Assembly (NCBI GenBank): GCA_020635565.1
Contig: JACJZN010000008.1
Span: 372,001 to 436,000 of the forward strand
Direction of reading: 5' to 3'
Source: Flavobacteriales bacterium
Lineage (GTDB): Bacteria > Bacteroidota > Bacteroidia > Flavobacteriales_D > Parvicellaceae
Length of the DNA stretch: 64,000 bases
This document shows positions 1-9,095 of the stretch, in pieces. A program made the position numbers and the translations under genes. The notes beneath the pieces were generated by a model, which did not search any database, had not been told where the DNA came from, and was given only the letters and a program-made list of their open reading frames with translations. Numbering within the stretch: the stretch's first letter is position 1; each line of letters starts with the position of its first letter.

Positions 1-268
1 GATCTCTCTCATTTTTATGTAATCCATCTAAAAAGAGACTAAATGAGGTTTGAATATTTTTATGAACAAAATCTAATCCCTTAATCGGATTCGTATTTAA
101 CCAATCAAACGGTAAACTGTGCTTTCTTAGGTGTAAACTTTGAAGTGTATAAGCAGGATGACAGTCAGAGCCGATAGGAATTATTTCTTTTGCACAATCA
201 TATCTCTTGTCTATACAAATGTATTTTTTGAATTTTGTTTTTGGGATGTAAATAATTGGAATATTCAT
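1..268 (-). CDS. DUF1796-family putative papain-like cysteine peptidase (partial, N-terminal end only)
   Basis: The reading frame opens with ATG at 268 and runs without a stop off the left edge, giving 89 residues. It carries the hallmark PIGSDCHPAYTL followed by LRKHSLPFDWL, which resembles the start of DUF1796 proteins, where a Gly-Ser-x-Cys segment and a PFDW motif open a predicted papain-like cysteine peptidase fold. The Cys in GSDCH would be the nucleophile; the expected downstream His lies outside the window. The true function of this family is poorly known; some members sit in cell-surface polysaccharide loci. The gene is separated from the adhesin gene at 513 by about 240 bp that hold only a terminator. 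Assignment to the family is by motif recognition and is fairly secure; the activity is inference. Confidence 0.7.
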   Translation of the reverse strand, partial: MNIPIIYIPKTKFKKYICIDKRYDCAKEIIPIGSDCHPAYTLQSLHLRKHSLPFDWLNTNPIKGLDFVHKNIQTSFSLFLDGLHKNERD

Positions 269-456
269 CTGGGTCGAATTACTTATTTGAAAAACGATAG
301 TGATCTATGCTAAGTAGTTTTATGATTTTTACATTAAATCTAACCAAATTAATAAAGGTAATGATCGAAATTATTCAGAGTAAAGATGATTTTAAAATTA
401 GAATAATCTCTTTTGTTCTTTTAGAATTTTAAACTTATGTTATTTGGTCTAAATAC

Positions 457-493
457 AAAAGGTGAGCCACTTGTAAGTGTTGACTCACCTTTT
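457..493 (-). terminator. Rho-independent terminator after the giant adhesin gene
   Basis: AAAAGGTGAG pairs with CTCACCTTTT around a second inner stem (CACTT/AAGTG). It lies about 20 bp beyond the stop of the leftward gene ending at 513. Read on the minus strand the stem ends in TTTT. The rest of 269-512 shows no gene. Confidence 0.75.
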
Positions 494-512
494 GAAATAA
501 GAAAAAAAATAA

Positions 513-3500
513 TTATTTAAACAACATTAACGTTCCACTGTAGCTATTGCCATTTACCTCAAGTGTATACATATAAGTTCCTTCTGGACAAGCTTCTCCA
601 ACTGTCGTGTGTCCATCCCATTGAATATTATTGCCACTGCTTCTAAACATAACTTGTCCCCATCTATTATAAATGGTTAGATCCACACATTCATAGATCT
701 TTCCTGGAACAGTAACTTTGTAGGTGTCATTATCACCATCACCGTTAGGAGTGAAAACGTTCGGTACATTGATCGTATAGTAATCATCAAAAGACAAGGT
801 CGCTTCTGATTGTGTTATTGTGCTTACACAACCGTTAGAATTCGTCACACTTAGATCAACGGTAAAGGTCCCACTATAATTGAACTCGTGACTAGGATTC
901 TCTTCTTCCGAAGTTTCACCGTCATTAAAGTCCCAAAGAAAATCAATGCCATTAATACTTGTATTTGTAAAGTCAACATACACGCCTTCACATCCAGGTT
1001 CTACGTTCATATCAAATGAAGCAGTAGGTGCGCTAAAGATCGTTAGTGAAACGCTGTCTTGATCCGTACATCCTGCAATATTACTCACTGATACGTAATA
1101 AGTAGTAGAAGTTAGCGGAGTTGCCATTGGATTGGCAATGTTAGGATCATTTAAACCTGTAGTTGGGGTCCAAGCATACGTGTTACCTATTGATCCAAAT
1201 ACATTTAACTGAACACTGTCACCTACACAAACAGATGTGTCAGGAATTGTAGATATTCTAAATACGTTTACAACAACCGTATCACTGTTCACGCAGGAAT
1301 TGATGTCCGTTCCGACCACCACATATTCTTCAGTAGAATCTGGACTAGCAACTGGATTATCTATGTTTGTATTATCAAGACTCGCAGCTGGAGACCATAC
1401 ATAAGTTACAGCTCCAGTAGCTAGTAAATTAGCACTTCCTCCAATACAAATGTCTTGATCCGAACCGGCATCGATCGTTGGTAAAGGATTTACGGTTACC
1501 GTAACGGAATCGATATTTGAACAATTATTACCATCTACGCCAGTTACATAATACATGATCGTGTCAGTAGGGAAGGCCATCGGATCTGCAATTGTTGTAC
1601 TTGAAAGATCAGTTGATGGCGTCCAAGTATAATTCGTTGCTCCGGTCGCTAGTAATTGAGTAGTATCACCTATACAAATCGCTACATCTGCACCAGCATC
1701 AACTCCAGGAAGAGAATTGATGAAGATCTCTACTGAATCACTGTTTACACATTGGTTTAGGTCTGTACCAGTTACATAGAAAGTGGTGGTCACTACAGCG
1801 CTTGAAATCGGATTGTCAATATTCGGATCATCTAGATCTACCGTAGGTGTCCATACATAAGTAGAAGCGCCCGTTGCTTGTAATTGATAAGTTTGGCCGA
1901 TACAGATCGTATCATTAGTTCCAGCATCCACAAGCGGTAGTGCATTTACGACTACTTGAACCGTGTCTGTATTTGTACAAGTATTAGCGTCAATACCGGC
2001 CACAATATAATCAGTCGTTGCAATAGGCCAAGCCATAGGATTGTCAACAGAGGTACTCGATAAACTATCTGCTGGAGACCAAACATAAGTTATGGCACCT
2101 GTAACGAATAATTGAGTGGTGTCACCAAAGCAGATGGTATCATTCAACCCAGCATCAATGGTCGGTAATGGATTGACATTGATTTGCACAGAATCAGTAT
2201 TCTGACATCCATTTACATCTGTTCCTGTTACATAATAGATGGTAGTATCAGCAGGTGATGCCATGGTAATATCAGAAGTGGGATCTCCCAATCCAGCCAT
2301 AGGAGTCCATGAATAAATATCAGCGCCAGTTGCTTGCAATTGAGTACTATCTTCTAGGCATATTGTCACTGTTAAGCCTGCATCTACCAAAGGTAATGGG
2401 TTAACAAAAATTTCAACCGAATCAGTATTAACACATAAATTGGCATCAGTACCAGTTACGTAGAACATTGTTGTAACTGTTGCGCTTGATAGAGGATTCG
2501 CAATATTTGGATCATCTAAGTCCACAGATGGAGACCAAATGTAAGTATCTGCACCATTAGCTTGAAGTTGATAGGAATTTCCGATACAGATCGTATCGTT
2601 TGCTCCAGCATCTACGCTTGGTAATACATTAACAGATACTTCTATAGTGTCAGTATTTACACAGAGATTTGCATCGGTACCTTCAACAATGTATTCTGTT
2701 GTAATCGATGGCCAGGCCATCGGGGAATCAATATTTGGGTCAGATAAACTATCTGTCGGAGACCAAACGTAAGTCACAGCTCCGGTTGCAGTAAGTTGTG
2801 TAGTATCGCCAAAACATATGGAAACATCAAGTCCTGCATCAATCACTGGAAGAGCATTTACATTTACGTCAATAGTATCTGTGTTTGTACAACCATCAGC
2901 ATCTGTTCCTTCTACAATATAAGCGGTGGTTGTAAGAGGAAATGCCAATGGATCAGCAATCAATGAATCAGATAGTGTCATTTGTTCATTCCAAACATAG
3001 CTCAATGCTCCAGAAGCACTTAATTGTACCGTATCGTTAATACAGATGTTGACATCATTTCCTGCAAATACTGCCGGAGGATTTCTTACTGTTACTAAAA
3101 CTGAATCCAAACCATTACAAGTATCGTTGTTAGTACTCAAATAGAACATGGTTGTTGTAGTAGGGAAAGCCGTTGGATTGGCTAAAGTAGGATCGTTCAA
3201 TAGTCCTGCTGGTGACCATAAATAGGTAGTTGAAATACCTTCTGCCGAAGGATTGCCTCCGATCATAATGGTATCACCCGGACAAATAGTAGTATCGGCA
3301 CCAGCATCAGTAGGTACGGATCCAAAGACAGTTACCTGCACTGTGTCGGAGTCCGTACACCCGTTTATGTCAGTTACAGTTAAAATATACTCTGTGTCTG
3401 TTGCTGGATTGAATATCGGTGTAAAGATGTTTGGATCATCCAATGCTGTAGTTGGATCCCATAATGGAGTTAAAACCCCTGTTCCACCCGAACCCGAACC

Positions 3501-6008
3501 ATCCAAAACTTCAGTGGGAACCGAACCTCCATTTGATACGCTAATACAAACTCCTTTATCCGCACCCGCATCTGCAACAGGGTTAGGATTTACAGTAACG
3601 ATCACAGAATCGATCGCAGTACATCCCAAGGCATCTGATCCGGTTACAAAATATTGAGTGGTCACTGTTGGGAATGCATTAGGGTCAGCAATACTAGGAT
3701 CACTTAAGGCTGTAGTCGGTGTCCATGAGTAGATTGTAGCTCCAGTTGCGGTTAGCTGAATTGTATCACCTTCACATAGCGCTACATTAGCTCCGGCATC
3801 TACGTTTGGTGATACTCCAACAGTAACAGTTACTTGCGCTGTGTCTGAACAAACACCGTTAAAGCCAATTACCTCATAGGTTTCTGTTGCAGGTGGACAT
3901 GCCACTGGATTAGCGATCAATGAATCCGACAGTGTAACCTGTGTATTCCACACATAGTTAGCTGCTCCTGAAGCGGATAAATTAGCACAGTCACCATCAC
4001 AAATAGTGGTATCATTACTTACTGTTAATGTAAAAGCTGTCGAAACTGTTACTTTTACTGTGTCCGTGTTAATACACCCTACCGCATCCGTGAGTTCCAG
4101 AATAAAGTCTGTTGTTGTAACAGGATCAGCAAATGGATTCAAGATAGCAGGATCTGACAATGTTGCGATTGGAGTCCAGGCAAACGTTCCAGGATCTACT
4201 GTTCCTTGTAACATCACAGAATCTCCAGAACAAAGAACTGTATCTATACCTGCATCTACAGCAGGATTGTTAACGTTCACGGTCACAGAATCTAGACCGA
4301 AACAACCTCCACCAATGTCTATCGTAAGGTAGAACATGGTAGTGTCAGTTGGATATGCTTCCGTAGATAGGCTCGTTGGTGCATTAATTTCGTTACTTGG
4401 TGTCCAAGAAGAGGTAAAGCCTGGTGTTGCAGTAGTTGTCCCCGTCAATTGAACCGTATCACCCAGACAGATTGTGACATCATTTCCTGCTTCTACTGCA
4501 GGAGCTGGTGTTATTGTTACATCATAATCAATAGGTTCTGAAATACATCCATATTGATTCTCTGCGGTCAAGGAGATACTCGCTGCACCTACTACTGTCC
4601 ATTCTACATCAATAGAGTTCCCGTTGTCTGCTACAATGTTTCCACCTGTCACCGTCCAATTGTAACTTGTAGCAGCAATTGCCTGAGTGGTATAGGTTTC
4701 TGTTCCAAATTGACATACCACATCCGCCCCTGTAATAGAGGTTGGAGGAGCAACAGGATCAACATAGATCTCATAAACATTGTTGGCAGCGTTAGGAGGG
4801 CATCCATTATCTCGTGCTGAGATCTGGAATTGATAAGGAGCGGTTCTGGATTGATTACAATCGGTAGTCCAGCAGAATTCAGTGCTGGCGGTATCTAATC
4901 CTGAAACAGGAGAAGTAATCGTTGCTGCAGGATTCGTTAGTAAGGGATCGAATATAGCTCCTGAAGAAGTAATAGTAACGCTGTCTCCATTAGGGTCATT
5001 ATATCCATAACTAAAACAAATTGTTTCTCCTGCCTCCACGTTGAATACAGTATTAGTCGTACCAAGACTAGCATCAATAACTGGAGCAGGGTTATTTGGA
5101 CAGTTTAAGACCAAAAGTTGAAGATCTCTTCTTGTTATGCCGATCAGATTTCCATTCCTGAATTCTTTAATTTCAATTGCTACAACATAATCTCCCACAG
5201 AAGGAGGGTAATATGTGGTTAATCCGGTTGACGCGCTAATGTTTGAGTAGCCACCTGCACCAAAAGGTTGAGCCATAGAATATCCTCCGGCATAAGTCAC
5301 ATTTTGAATCGGCCATACTAAAAATGGATTTTGAGGTGCTGGAGCTGGATTTCCGTTGTTTGCCTCACCGTCATATGGAGTTACAAAACTGAAGGTTAAT
5401 AGATCTCCGTCAGGATCATAGGCAGAATTTAGAATCGTTGTGGTATCTCCCACGCAAAGAAACGGAACTGGATCATCTGTGAAAACTGGACTGCTGTTTC
5501 CCAAAAGGGGAGGAGAAACATAACAATAGAAAGCCATGGATTCATCGGGAATCAAATTCACGATCGATCCATTTCTACAGCATCTTTCATAAACCACATG
5601 GTACCCTGTAAAGTTTAATGGTAAATCTACTGTTGCCTCATACACTCCTTTGTTGATGCACGTACTCGCACCAATGCTGCAGCTACTTGGTTGATCTGGT
5701 TCTATAGTTTGAGTACTGATCAAATTTAGTTGAAGGTCCATCAGAAAGTTCTTGTTGCCACCAGCTGTTGGATCATTCTGAACGTCATGCTCATAGATTC
5801 CTACAGGTTGGATGGGATCTTCAGGATCAGGTATTTGAGAAGTAGGTCCACAATCTGTATAAGTGATGAGGGTTATTTTGTATCTGTAATTGGCCCCAAA
5901 TTTTCCTATATATTCATACCCAATACTTCCTCCTACGAGGTGGGTGGCAAATGAGGTAGTTATAGTTATAGCACTAATGATTAAAAGTGCTGCCAGTTTT
6001 TTGAACAT
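513..6008 (-). CDS. Giant repeat adhesin-like surface protein with T9SS type B (gliding-motility-associated) C-terminal domain
   Basis: This 1831-residue protein starts with a signal peptide (MFKKLAALLIISA, cleavage near residue 20) and the sequence ATHLVGGSIGYEY, typical of large Bacteroidota surface proteins. After about 500 residues of non-repeated beta-rich sequence there are roughly 15 tandem copies of a ~76-residue Ig-like unit. Each copy has the pattern DAG-x-D-x2-IC-x-GD near its start, Y-x-W-x-P in the middle, a DPxIxNP segment and a terminal C-x-NTDSVxVxVNPLP. A PKD domain follows (FLWDFNDGETS), then a CHU_C/TIGR04131-type end (VFTPNGDGDNDTY ... IYNRWGQVMF ... WDG ... PEGTYMYTLEVNG). 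T9SS would export and anchor it; a role in adhesion or gliding is inferred from the family. Paired cysteines in every repeat suggest disulfide-stapled modules. It is followed by its own terminator, and the gene at 6020-8287 lies 11 bp upstream in the same direction. Confidence 0.9.
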   Translation of the reverse strand: MFKKLAALLIISAITITTSFATHLVGGSIGYEYIGKFGANYRYKITLITYTDCGPTSQIPDPEDPIQPVGIYEHDVQNDPTAGGNKNFLMDLQLNLISTQTIEPDQPSSCSIGASTCINKGVYEATVDLPLNFTGYHVVYERCCRNGSIVNLIPDESMAFYCYVSPPLLGNSSPVFTDDPVPFLCVGDTTTILNSAYDPDGDLLTFSFVTPYDGEANNGNPAPAPQNPFLVWPIQNVTYAGGYSMAQPFGAGGYSNISASTGLTTYYPPSVGDYVVAIEIKEFRNGNLIGITRRDLQLLVLNCPNNPAPVIDASLGTTNTVFNVEAGETICFSYGYNDPNGDSVTITSSGAIFDPLLTNPAATITSPVSGLDTASTEFCWTTDCNQSRTAPYQFQISARDNGCPPNAANNVYEIYVDPVAPPTSITGADVVCQFGTETYTTQAIAATSYNWTVTGGNIVADNGNSIDVEWTVVGAASISLTAENQYGCISEPIDYDVTITPAPAVEAGNDVTICLGDTVQLTGTTTATPGFTSSWTPSNEINAPTSLSTEAYPTDTTMFYLTIDIGGGCFGLDSVTVNVNNPAVDAGIDTVLCSGDSVMLQGTVDPGTFAWTPIATLSDPAILNPFADPVTTTDFILELTDAVGCINTDTVKVTVSTAFTLTVSNDTTICDGDCANLSASGAANYVWNTQVTLSDSLIANPVACPPATETYEVIGFNGVCSDTAQVTVTVGVSPNVDAGANVALCEGDTIQLTATGATIYSWTPTTALSDPSIADPNAFPTVTTQYFVTGSDALGCTAIDSVIVTVNPNPVADAGADKGVCISVSNGGSVPTEVLDGSGSGGTGVLTPLWDPTTALDDPNIFTPIFNPATDTEYILTVTDINGCTDSDTVQVTVFGSVPTDAGADTTICPGDTIMIGGNPSAEGISTTYLWSPAGLLNDPTLANPTAFPTTTTMFYLSTNNDTCNGLDSVLVTVRNPPAVFAGNDVNICINDTVQLSASGALSYVWNEQMTLSDSLIADPLAFPLTTTAYIVEGTDADGCTNTDTIDVNVNALPVIDAGLDVSICFGDTTQLTATGAVTYVWSPTDSLSDPNIDSPMAWPSITTEYIVEGTDANLCVNTDTIEVSVNVLPSVDAGANDTICIGNSYQLQANGADTYIWSPSVDLDDPNIANPLSSATVTTMFYVTGTDANLCVNTDSVEIFVNPLPLVDAGLTVTICLEDSTQLQATGADIYSWTPMAGLGDPTSDITMASPADTTIYYVTGTDVNGCQNTDSVQINVNPLPTIDAGLNDTICFGDTTQLFVTGAITYVWSPADSLSSTSVDNPMAWPIATTDYIVAGIDANTCTNTDTVQVVVNALPLVDAGTNDTICIGQTYQLQATGASTYVWTPTVDLDDPNIDNPISSAVVTTTFYVTGTDLNQCVNSDSVEIFINSLPGVDAGADVAICIGDTTQLLATGATNYTWTPSTDLSSTTIADPMAFPTDTIMYYVTGVDGNNCSNIDSVTVTVNPLPTIDAGSDQDICIGGSANLLATGAVTYVWSPAASLDNTNIDNPVASPDSTEEYVVVGTDINSCVNSDTVVVNVFRISTIPDTSVCVGDSVQLNVFGSIGNTYAWTPTTGLNDPNIANPMATPLTSTTYYVSVSNIAGCTDQDSVSLTIFSAPTASFDMNVEPGCEGVYVDFTNTSINGIDFLWDFNDGETSEEENPSHEFNYSGTFTVDLSVTNSNGCVSTITQSEATLSFDDYYTINVPNVFTPNGDGDNDTYKVTVPGKIYECVDLTIYNRWGQVMFRSSGNNIQWDGHTTVGEACPEGTYMYTLEVNGNSYSGTLMLFK
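1030..4503 (-). repeat. About 15 tandem ~228-bp coding repeats in the adhesin gene
   Basis: Degenerate direct repeats of about 225-260 bp encode the ~76-residue Ig-like modules. They have diverged enough that DNA identity is patchy, but the DAG...IC.GD...Y.W.P...NTDS pattern repeats in phase throughout. A higher-order duplication of three modules is described separately. Confidence 0.85.
1481..2848 (-). repeat. Higher-order duplication: two adjacent three-module blocks (~684 bp each)
   Basis: Modules 8, 9 and 10 (about 2848-2164) resemble modules 11, 12 and 13 (about 2163-1481) in order. Modules 8 and 11 share ICFGDTTQL and PMAWP. Modules 9 and 12 share NDTICIG, YQLQA, LDDPNI and DSVEIF. Modules 10 and 13 share a Y-x-WTP core and YYVTG. 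This points to duplication of a three-module block. Confidence 0.7.
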
Positions 6009-6019
6009 GAAATAGGTAT

Positions 6020-8287
6020 TTATTTAATAGTAAATTTCTTAACGACTTTCGATTCATCCTCAAATGAAAGGACGATCAAATATTGACCAGATGGTAGGTT
6101 GTTATCAGACCAAAGGAATGTATTTGTATTAATTCCACTTTGCTGATCCAGCAATTGACCCACATAGCTGTACACTTCGTAAGAATTGATTTTGCTTGAA
6201 GAATTAATTGTGAATGATCCGTTATTAGGATTTGGATATAAATTCACAACAGCTAGTTCATGAGATATGATTCCATCTGGAGATTCAATAAGTACGCCAT
6301 AATCTTCAGTTTGACCGCGGAAATTATTCGTACAGGGATTAAGCGTTGCTCCAACTTCATCAGATGAAACTCGCATTCTCAAGTAGGTGTCAGTAGTAAT
6401 TCCAGTTGTAGGAATCGAGATCATTGCAGTTGGGTTGTAAGCATTCAATTTTGAGAAGACCAATTCTGTTGAATTGTCAAAAGTACCATTGTTGTCAAAG
6501 TCGATCCATACTTTTGTGTCCTGAGGATTCTGAGTACCAGTTCTAACTTCCATTAAATAGGACGTTCCGGTTTGAAAGATCGTATTGTTCTGGCATGAAT
6601 AATCCTGATAACCATCTTCTGCATCACCTGAACTATAGTTAATGGTGTTAACTGATACGGTGTAGATGCCATATCCGCAGCAATACGATAGCGTAGAGGG
6701 TTCACAAGAGGCATCAATGAGATCAAATTCAGTCGCGACTTCAATGTAGTTAGTTTGTACTAATGTATCCGAACCATATTGGTTAGTGGTAATCAATTGA
6801 ACCGTATATAATCCATCACTTGTATAAGTATGTGTAGGATTTTTTGCTACGCTTGTTCCTCCATCACCAAAGTTCCATGCCCACGCATAGGGTATATTGG
6901 TTGATAGATCTTCAAATTCAACTGCCCCATCACAGGTGTAGATAACATTACTCGAGAAATCGGTAGTTGGAGGCAGGGCTAATTGTTCTACTATCACAGT
7001 ATAATCCTCACATTGGCCATACTGGGGATCAAGGCAAGGTGTTGGTTGAGCATTAAGATCATAATCAGCAATTACCCGCATTCTCAGCATGGTATTCAAT
7101 ACAGCATTAGAAGGAATGACAACCGTAGCAGAAGTAGAGTTAGCACTTGAACTGGAAGCAATCTTTTCAGTGGTGTTATTGAAAACGCCATCGTTGTTCC
7201 AATCTATCCAGGCCGTACAGTTATGAGTCGTAGGACTACTGTGCGTAGCATTAAAGGTATATGACAGCCCTGCATAAACTGTCGTTTGGTCACAGGTAAA
7301 ATCAGAATATCCTTCTGATGCATCTCCAGAAGTCTTGTTGATCGTATTGAATTCAACATTGGTTATTCCAAAACCAAGAGAGCCATCATCAGTTTGAGGA
7401 AGACAAGAAGGTGTTGCAGGTGTAGCACCTGATAGGTTAACAGAGATATAAGAAGTTTTGATTTCGTCATCACTACCAAAAGCATTAGTAGCTGTCAATG
7501 AAACTGTATATGTACCGGTTGAAGTGTAGGTATGGGTTGGATTCTGCTGTGTTGAAGTCCCTCCATCTCCAAAGTCCCAGGCCCATGAGGTTGGAGCATT
7601 TGTAGACTGATCAATGAACTGAATGTCACCTGAACAGGAAACCGTAGGGCTTCCTACAAAATCAGCAACTGGTGGAATGTTTGGAACCTGCCATTCAAAA
7701 ATTAAGTTAGGTCTAAGGTCAGATCTTTGACCGTTACCCGTACTTCCACAAACGTTTGGCGCATCTTGTCTTTCATACATCACCGTATTATTCGATGTCT
7801 GTGTATAATAAGTAGACGCGTTATTTGTAAAGCTTGAGTTATTGAAACATACATCAATGATTAAATTGGAAGAACCATCCCAGTTGAAAGGTGTGCTGAA
7901 TGTATGCATGTTCACACCACTACTTTCAGTATAATTAGAAGGACCATAAACCGTAGTTAAACCCGTAGTTTGAAAGTTTGATCCAAATCCAAACTGTGTA
8001 GAAGTGGTCGTTCCGATTTTGATTGTAAATCCATCTAATTGTGTGCCATTTGCCTGTGCAACATTGAATCCAAGCCCGTAAATATCTCCTGCGCTCATTC
8101 CGGCAGCGCTTAATTCACTTGCAAGTACTATAATCTGGTGTTTTGCACCCCAGTACCAGTTACCATAGGGAGCAGGGTACTCAGTGTTGTTATTAAATTG
8201 TGTCCCAGATCCGATATAGATGTTGGTTGTCTGGCTTATTCCACATAGGGAAAGAAATAGGGCAGTAGCTAGGTATATGAATTTCAT
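6020..8287 (-). CDS. Secreted protein with PKD and GEVED domains and T9SS type A sorting domain
   Basis: The 755-residue protein has a signal peptide (MKFIYLATALFLSLCGISQ). Residues about 20-200 resemble a beta-sandwich that begins with an IGSGT motif. Two PKD domains follow (AWDFGDGGTSTQQNPTHTY and AWNFGDGGTSVAKNPTHTY). Each PKD domain is followed by a GEVED-type domain with WIDWNNDGVF / WIDFDNNGTF calcium-loop-like motifs and a closing GQCEDYTV / GQTEDYGV. The last ~75 residues (NLYPNPNNGSF ... GQLLDQQSG ... LPSGQYLIVL) are a T9SS type A C-terminal domain. It is probably co-transcribed with the adhesin 11 bp downstream. Both are expected at the cell surface. No catalytic motif was seen. Confidence 0.85.
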   Translation of the reverse strand: MKFIYLATALFLSLCGISQTTNIYIGSGTQFNNNTEYPAPYGNWYWGAKHQIIVLASELSAAGMSAGDIYGLGFNVAQANGTQLDGFTIKIGTTTSTQFGFGSNFQTTGLTTVYGPSNYTESSGVNMHTFSTPFNWDGSSNLIIDVCFNNSSFTNNASTYYTQTSNNTVMYERQDAPNVCGSTGNGQRSDLRPNLIFEWQVPNIPPVADFVGSPTVSCSGDIQFIDQSTNAPTSWAWDFGDGGTSTQQNPTHTYTSTGTYTVSLTATNAFGSDDEIKTSYISVNLSGATPATPSCLPQTDDGSLGFGITNVEFNTINKTSGDASEGYSDFTCDQTTVYAGLSYTFNATHSSPTTHNCTAWIDWNNDGVFNNTTEKIASSSSANSTSATVVIPSNAVLNTMLRMRVIADYDLNAQPTPCLDPQYGQCEDYTVIVEQLALPPTTDFSSNVIYTCDGAVEFEDLSTNIPYAWAWNFGDGGTSVAKNPTHTYTSDGLYTVQLITTNQYGSDTLVQTNYIEVATEFDLIDASCEPSTLSYCCGYGIYTVSVNTINYSSGDAEDGYQDYSCQNNTIFQTGTSYLMEVRTGTQNPQDTKVWIDFDNNGTFDNSTELVFSKLNAYNPTAMISIPTTGITTDTYLRMRVSSDEVGATLNPCTNNFRGQTEDYGVLIESPDGIISHELAVVNLYPNPNNGSFTINSSSKINSYEVYSYVGQLLDQQSGINTNTFLWSDNNLPSGQYLIVLSFEDESKVVKKFTIK

Positions 8288-8369
8288 AAATGAACTTTTT
8301 CTATTGACGTTGTTTTTTTTTTTTTAAATGTTGTCTCAACAAGTAATTGGCTAAAGTTAAGAAAGTTGC

Positions 8370-9017
8370 CTAAGTTGAAGGTGAATTTTGGAGTAGTTTA
8401 TTTAACGGTTGTGCATAGACTTTGTGTTTTCCCTTAAATGAGGTGAATTTGAAATTGAGTTTTTTCTCACTCAGATAATTTTGAAGTTCCAGAAGTTGAT
8501 CAGGGTTATAGAATTCATCTTCATCACCAAATAGAATGTCTATAGGCGTGTTTACTTTGAAATTAATCCTTTTAACATCCACATCGTCCGGAAATACTCC
8601 AGCCCATAATATCAGATGACTGATGTCGTATTTCGTCCATTCTGCCCATCGAGATATTGTGGCTGCTCCTTGCGAAAACCCCAAAGCTACTAATTGTGTT
8701 GAATGAGTTAGCGGTAAGGAATTTAAAACATTATCAAGAAATGTACAGTAATCCTTTATATCGTTTTCACGATCTTCTTTAGTCATCCAACTGGCAACTA
8801 CTCTTCCATCAAACCCTTTCCAATAAAAACGGTGTAGTCCTTCTGGAGCAATTATCACAGTATGTTTTAGATCTGTTTCTTCAAACCATTTCAGAAAAAA
8901 CTCAGCTAATTGAGCATAACCATGACATACCAGTAAAACTCTTTTGGTGGATGGGTTGAATTCACCCAATTGGAAGTATCTAGCTGTTTTTGTGGTAGGA
9001 ATATGTATTTCTTTCAT
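8370..9017 (-). CDS. Alpha/beta-hydrolase, phospholipase/carboxylesterase-like
   Basis: I start the gene at the ATG at 9017 (MKEIHIPTTKTARYF, 215 residues). An in-frame ATG at 9083 would overlap the divergent alkB promoter and adds a basic stretch with no family resemblance. The protein has the LLVCHGYAQ oxyanion segment, a GFSQGAA nucleophile elbow (catalytic Ser), a GDEDEFY acid segment and a GKHKV segment that would supply the His. This order matches the phospholipase/carboxylesterase (YpfH/PF02230-like) family of small cytoplasmic serine hydrolases. The substrate is unknown. It is transcribed divergently from the alkane monooxygenase-like gene; a link to ester intermediates of hydrocarbon oxidation is possible but not shown. 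Confidence 0.75.
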   Translation of the reverse strand: MKEIHIPTTKTARYFQLGEFNPSTKRVLLVCHGYAQLAEFFLKWFEETDLKHTVIIAPEGLHRFYWKGFDGRVVASWMTKEDRENDIKDYCTFLDNVLNSLPLTHSTQLVALGFSQGAATISRWAEWTKYDISHLILWAGVFPDDVDVKRINFKVNTPIDILFGDEDEFYNPDQLLELQNYLSEKKLNFKFTSFKGKHKVYAQPLNKLLQNSPST

Positions 9018-9030
9018 GGGTAAACTAATT

Positions 9031-9061
9031 ATTGTAAATAGTTTGTTTTTACGTAATTTTG
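9031..9061 (+). promoter_or_regulatory. Bacteroidota-type promoter for alkB-like gene
   Basis: ATTG at 9031-9034, a 19-bp spacer, then a perfect TAATTTTG (TAnnTTTG) at 9054-9061. The start codon at 9096 lies 34 bp further on. Confidence 0.65.
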
Positions 9062-9095
9062 ACTTATATTTACAAAGTAACAAACTAGAATTGGA

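Noticed and set aside
3253..4332. Plus-strand open frames of 134 and 108 codons inside the adhesin gene
   Set aside because: They mirror the Thr/Val-rich repeats of the minus-strand gene, have low-complexity composition and no start signal.
1030..4503. CRISPR-like repetition
   Set aside because: The periodic sequence is a coding repeat of ~228 bp in frame, without short identical repeats and spacers.
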